Shown in pieces: positions 30,588 through 32,757 of a stretch of 32,757 nt of DNA (the first letter of the stretch is position 1; each line of letters starts with the position of its first letter). A model generated the notes under the pieces. That model saw nothing but the letters and a program-made list of their open reading frames with translations, was not told the DNA's origin and made no database searches. Source of the DNA: Bacteroidales bacterium GP1 (GTDB lineage Bacteria; Bacteroidota; Bacteroidia; Bacteroidales; Muribaculaceae); contig DAAI01000027.1 in the NCBI GenBank assembly GCA_001701105.1, positions 1-32,757 of the forward strand. The letters run 5' to 3'. The translations under genes were made by a program, and so were the position numbers.

Positions 30588-31727
30588 CTATGGATGCATC
30601 TCGCCTACAAGAGAGGTCTCCATCATGCGTTTTACTTCTTCTGTGTCGTAACCTTGACCGAACAGGAACATCAGTTTGGTAATCGCAGCCTCTGACGTAA
30701 GATCACGCCCGGAGATGACTCCGGCCCGCTTTAAGGCGGTGCCTGTTTCATAACGCAATGGATCTACCATGCCGTTATTACATTGCGTTACATTTACTAT
30801 TACCATCCCTCGCTCCACTGCTTCGCGTATGGTATTCACAAACCATGGAGCCGTCGGGGCATTCCCGGCTCCAAAAGTTTTCATCACTACCCCTTTCAAG
30901 CCGGGAGCCTTGAGCATATAGCGTAATGTCTGCTCATTTAGCCCTGGGAATAAACTTAGATAAACAACTCCCGTGTACATCCCGCGATGCACTGTCAGGG
31001 GTGCCGTGGAAGTAGGACGCCATAATACATCCTTTCTGAATGCTATTCCGAGTCCTATCTTTGCAAGACGTGGGAAGTTATTGCTTTTGAATGCGTTAAA
31101 ATTATCGGCTGAATATTTTGTTGCTCGATTGCCCCGCCATAGATAGTTCTCGAACATTATGCACACCTCCTGCACCATCGGGCTGCCGTCGTCATCAAGC
31201 GCGGCCGCTACCTGAAGAGCAGTGATGAGATTTTCTTCCCCGTCTGTGCGGACATCCCCTATCGGCAGCTGACTCCCTGTAATTACAACCGGCTTCCTGA
31301 GATTTTCCAGCATATAACTCAAGGCAGATGCCGTATAGGCCATTGTATCTGTGCCATGTAGCACAACGAAGCCGTCGTAATTTTCGTAATTATCTTCTAT
31401 TACATCGGCAATCTCTTCCCAATGCGATGGGGTGATGGCGGCCGAATCCAAGGGGGTCTTGAACGTGAAATGATCTAAGTTGTAGCCCAGACGTTTTAGT
31501 TTCGGCACATTTTCTACAAGATAATCAAAATTATATGGCTCCAAGGCTCCGGTTGTCGGATTCTGGGTCATCCCGATTGTGCCTCCCGTGTATATTATCA
31601 GGATTTTGGGCCTTCGCATGGTTTGCGAATCGCCTGCCACTCGCGATAGGATACCTACGCCACTGCCGCCGGCCCGCTCTTTGGTTGATAGGTTAGATAG
31701 CTCTCGGATTTTGTCAGTATTCTCCAT
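30588..31727 (-). CDS. ansA: Type I L-asparaginase
   Basis: This enzyme hydrolyses asparagine to aspartate and ammonia, in the cytoplasm since no signal peptide is present. The 379-aa product has the two catalytic threonine signatures: YTGGTIGMTQNP (about 46-57) and LHGTDTMAYTAS (about 121-132), followed by the GSQLPIGDVRTDGEENL segment. An N-terminal stretch of 36 residues (MENTDKIRELSNLSTKERAGG...) precedes the usual start region; a second ATG at 31619 (MRRPKILIIYTGG) is equally plausible and gives 343 aa, the normal family length. I kept the longer form because a promoter-like box lies upstream of it. It is the first gene of the seven-gene operon. Confidence 0.9.
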   Translation of the reverse strand: MENTDKIRELSNLSTKERAGGSGVGILSRVAGDSQTMRRPKILIIYTGGTIGMTQNPTTGALEPYNFDYLVENVPKLKRLGYNLDHFTFKTPLDSAAITPSHWEEIADVIEDNYENYDGFVVLHGTDTMAYTASALSYMLENLRKPVVITGSQLPIGDVRTDGEENLITALQVAAALDDDGSPMVQEVCIMFENYLWRGNRATKYSADNFNAFKSNNFPRLAKIGLGIAFRKDVLWRPTSTAPLTVHRGMYTGVVYLSLFPGLNEQTLRYMLKAPGLKGVVMKTFGAGNAPTAPWFVNTIREAVERGMVIVNVTQCNNGMVDPLRYETGTALKRAGVISGRDLTSEAAITKLMFLFGQGYDTEEVKRMMETSLVGEMHP

Positions 31728-31842
31728 GGGATGTAGATCTAAGGAGTGGTCATTGATCGGTCGTGCACCTGAGATGTTTGCCGGGCTCGCCCACCAATTT
31801 TGTTGCCACTCGAGTTAGGTCGTATATATTGTTTTCAAATCG

Positions 31843-31850
31843 CAAATATA
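31843..31850 (-). promoter_or_regulatory. Probable -7 box for the ansA operon
   Basis: TATATTTG on the minus strand matches TAnnTTTG. About 19-20 bp upstream lies ATTGA, a partial match to TTTG. Transcription would begin near 31836, giving a leader of about 108 nt to the ansA ATG at 31727 or 216 nt to the ATG at 31619. It is the only candidate seen ahead of the operon. Confidence 0.5.
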
Positions 31851-31944
31851 TACAAAATTCCAATAAATGTCAATAGTATCCGCTTATTTTTTACCATACA
31901 AAGTAAACAAATGATATTTCTCCTCCTATCTATTCCTATAATTA

Positions 31945-31971
31945 AGGGGACACGCATTGAGCGCATCCCCT
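31945..31971 (-). terminator. Terminator hairpin after the partial secreted protein gene
   Basis: AGGGGA (31945-31950) pairs with TCCCCT (31966-31971), with an inner CGC/GCG pairing separated by a small internal loop. It lies 24 bp after the stop at 31996; the minus-strand sequence continues TTAATTATAGG, a modest U-rich tail. Confidence 0.55.
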
Positions 31972-31995
31972 CTTGAAATTAATTTATGTCGGATT

Positions 31996-32757
31996 TTAGC
32001 GAACCATCATTTTCGTGCTTTTACCATTCTTTACCACAATGTAGATGCCCTTTTCAGGATTGGAAACGCGTACACCCTGCAGATTATAGTAAGTTGCTAC
32101 ACCATCCTCGGCCTCAATGTCGGCAACTCCGGTTGTAATGTTAAACTTCACGTTTTTAACCTCCCATGTGTCGGCACATTCTGAAGTAGATACATAATGG
32201 AAACCTACCTGAACCTTCTTGCCTACATATGATGTAAGATCAATCTCTCCGGAATTTGCCCATGTCCAGGCGCCGGCTTCCGGCCATGTCGGGATCGTTA
32301 GTGCCGTCCATTCTGTGGCTCCCTCCTCGCGGATTACGAATTGACAGTCTTGACGAAGATTTGTCTGGAATTTTGCGCAATGGTCAAAACATACATTGGC
32401 CTCGCTCGCATTCGTAAGGTCGACTACCGGTGAATAAGCATACACACTTGTAGCGTATCTCTCGCCTCCGACATATGCGGATGCGTTCAGATAATATTTC
32501 CCGCTGTATGATTTCCACGACCATACATAATCAAGGCCTTCGGGAAGAGTGCCATTATCTAAGGTGAAGTCGCATTCTGCGGAATCTTCATTGAGGAACA
32601 TCAGTCCATCATCTTCTCCCGGATTGCCACCCTCTCCCAGAGTCACAATGTATTTTGCGGCACGCACGGAAGCTGTAGCCGTATAGGAGAATGTATTTAC
32701 TCCCTCGCCTGAATAGATTACTGTCCCTGAATCATCTGTCGATTTAGCGGCAGCCAC
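31996..32757 (-). CDS. Secreted jelly-roll protein, C-terminal part (cut by window edge)
   Basis: Only the last 253 residues are present; the gene enters from the right edge, where GTG encodes an internal valine. A segment of about 140 residues (VVDLTNASEANVCFDHCAKF ... GKKVQVGFHYVSTSECADTWEVKNVKFNI) fits a choice-of-anchor / cleaved-adhesin jelly-roll domain that binds calcium or sugars in other Bacteroidetes surface proteins. The last 40 residues (GVATYYNLQGVRVSNPEKGIYIVVKNGKSTKMMVR) resemble the C-terminal sorting-type tail that is very common in Prevotella and Muribaculaceae secreted proteins and similar to type IX secretion CTDs. The identity of the upstream catalytic or binding domain, if any, cannot be known from this window. 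Confidence 0.8.
   Translation of the reverse strand: MAAAKSTDDSGTVIYSGEGVNTFSYTATASVRAAKYIVTLGEGGNPGEDDGLMFLNEDSAECDFTLDNGTLPEGLDYVWSWKSYSGKYYLNASAYVGGERYATSVYAYSPVVDLTNASEANVCFDHCAKFQTNLRQDCQFVIREEGATEWTALTIPTWPEAGAWTWANSGEIDLTSYVGKKVQVGFHYVSTSECADTWEVKNVKFNITTGVADIEAEDGVATYYNLQGVRVSNPEKGIYIVVKNGKSTKMMVR

Overview
The window looks like chromosomal DNA from a Bacteroidales bacterium, most likely Muribaculaceae (S24-7) or a close relative. The evidence is: a fused nuoCD in a complex I cluster, an atp gene order of atpD-C-B-E, an AtpB with a long exported N-terminal domain, a very short epsilon subunit, Bacteroidetes-type -33/-7 promoters (TTTG / TAnnTTTG), mostly weak Shine-Dalgarno sites, and a C-terminal tail of the YYNLQGVRV...GIYIVV type on the last, partial gene. 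The taxonomic call is an inference from these features, not from a database search.

Layout. (1) 1-7166, minus strand: a respiratory block. A near-consensus promoter at 7239-7269 precedes nuoA-nuoB-nuoCD-nuoH, which runs straight into atpD-atpC-atpB-atpE (atpE cut by the window edge). nuoI-N, expected after nuoH, are not here. (2) 7416-10736, minus: a TonB-dependent receptor followed by an unrecognised lipoprotein, closed by a hairpin terminator. (3) 10792-11112, minus: a previously easy-to-miss, internally deleted remnant of a DUF4143-type AAA ATPase with in-frame stops. (4) 11275-12192, plus: ribonuclease Z. (5) 12173-19961: an envelope-stress-like module. An ECF sigma factor (plus strand) diverges from an operon (minus strand) of a small membrane anti-sigma-like protein, a Spy/CpxP-like periplasmic protein and a 1908-aa alpha-2-macroglobulin without the thioester motif. 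The 557-bp gap between them holds a strong hairpin and an 8-codon ORF with an excellent ribosome binding site. (6) 20120-20794, plus: a small predicted outer-membrane beta-barrel, separated from dnaJ by a perfect bidirectional hairpin. (7) 20861-22744, minus: grpE-dnaJ, with two look-alike TCCGGA hairpins flanking grpE. (8) 22926-31727, minus: a tightly packed seven-gene operon ansA - MATE exporter - DUF3822 - rsmD - ribBA - S9 peptidase - ispE, with gaps of 1-40 bp or overlaps of 4 and 7 bp. (9) 31996-32757, minus: the C-terminal part of a secreted jelly-roll protein.

How the genes work together. Complex I and ATP synthase subunits form one apparent transcription unit that couples proton pumping to ATP synthesis. 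The sigma / anti-sigma / Spy-like / A2M group reads as one regulated response that guards the periplasm against misfolded proteins and proteases (inference). The large housekeeping operon mixes riboflavin and isoprenoid precursor synthesis, 16S rRNA methylation, asparagine breakdown, peptide hydrolysis and efflux, with no single pathway. No rRNA, tRNA, CRISPR array, insertion sequence or phage gene was seen.
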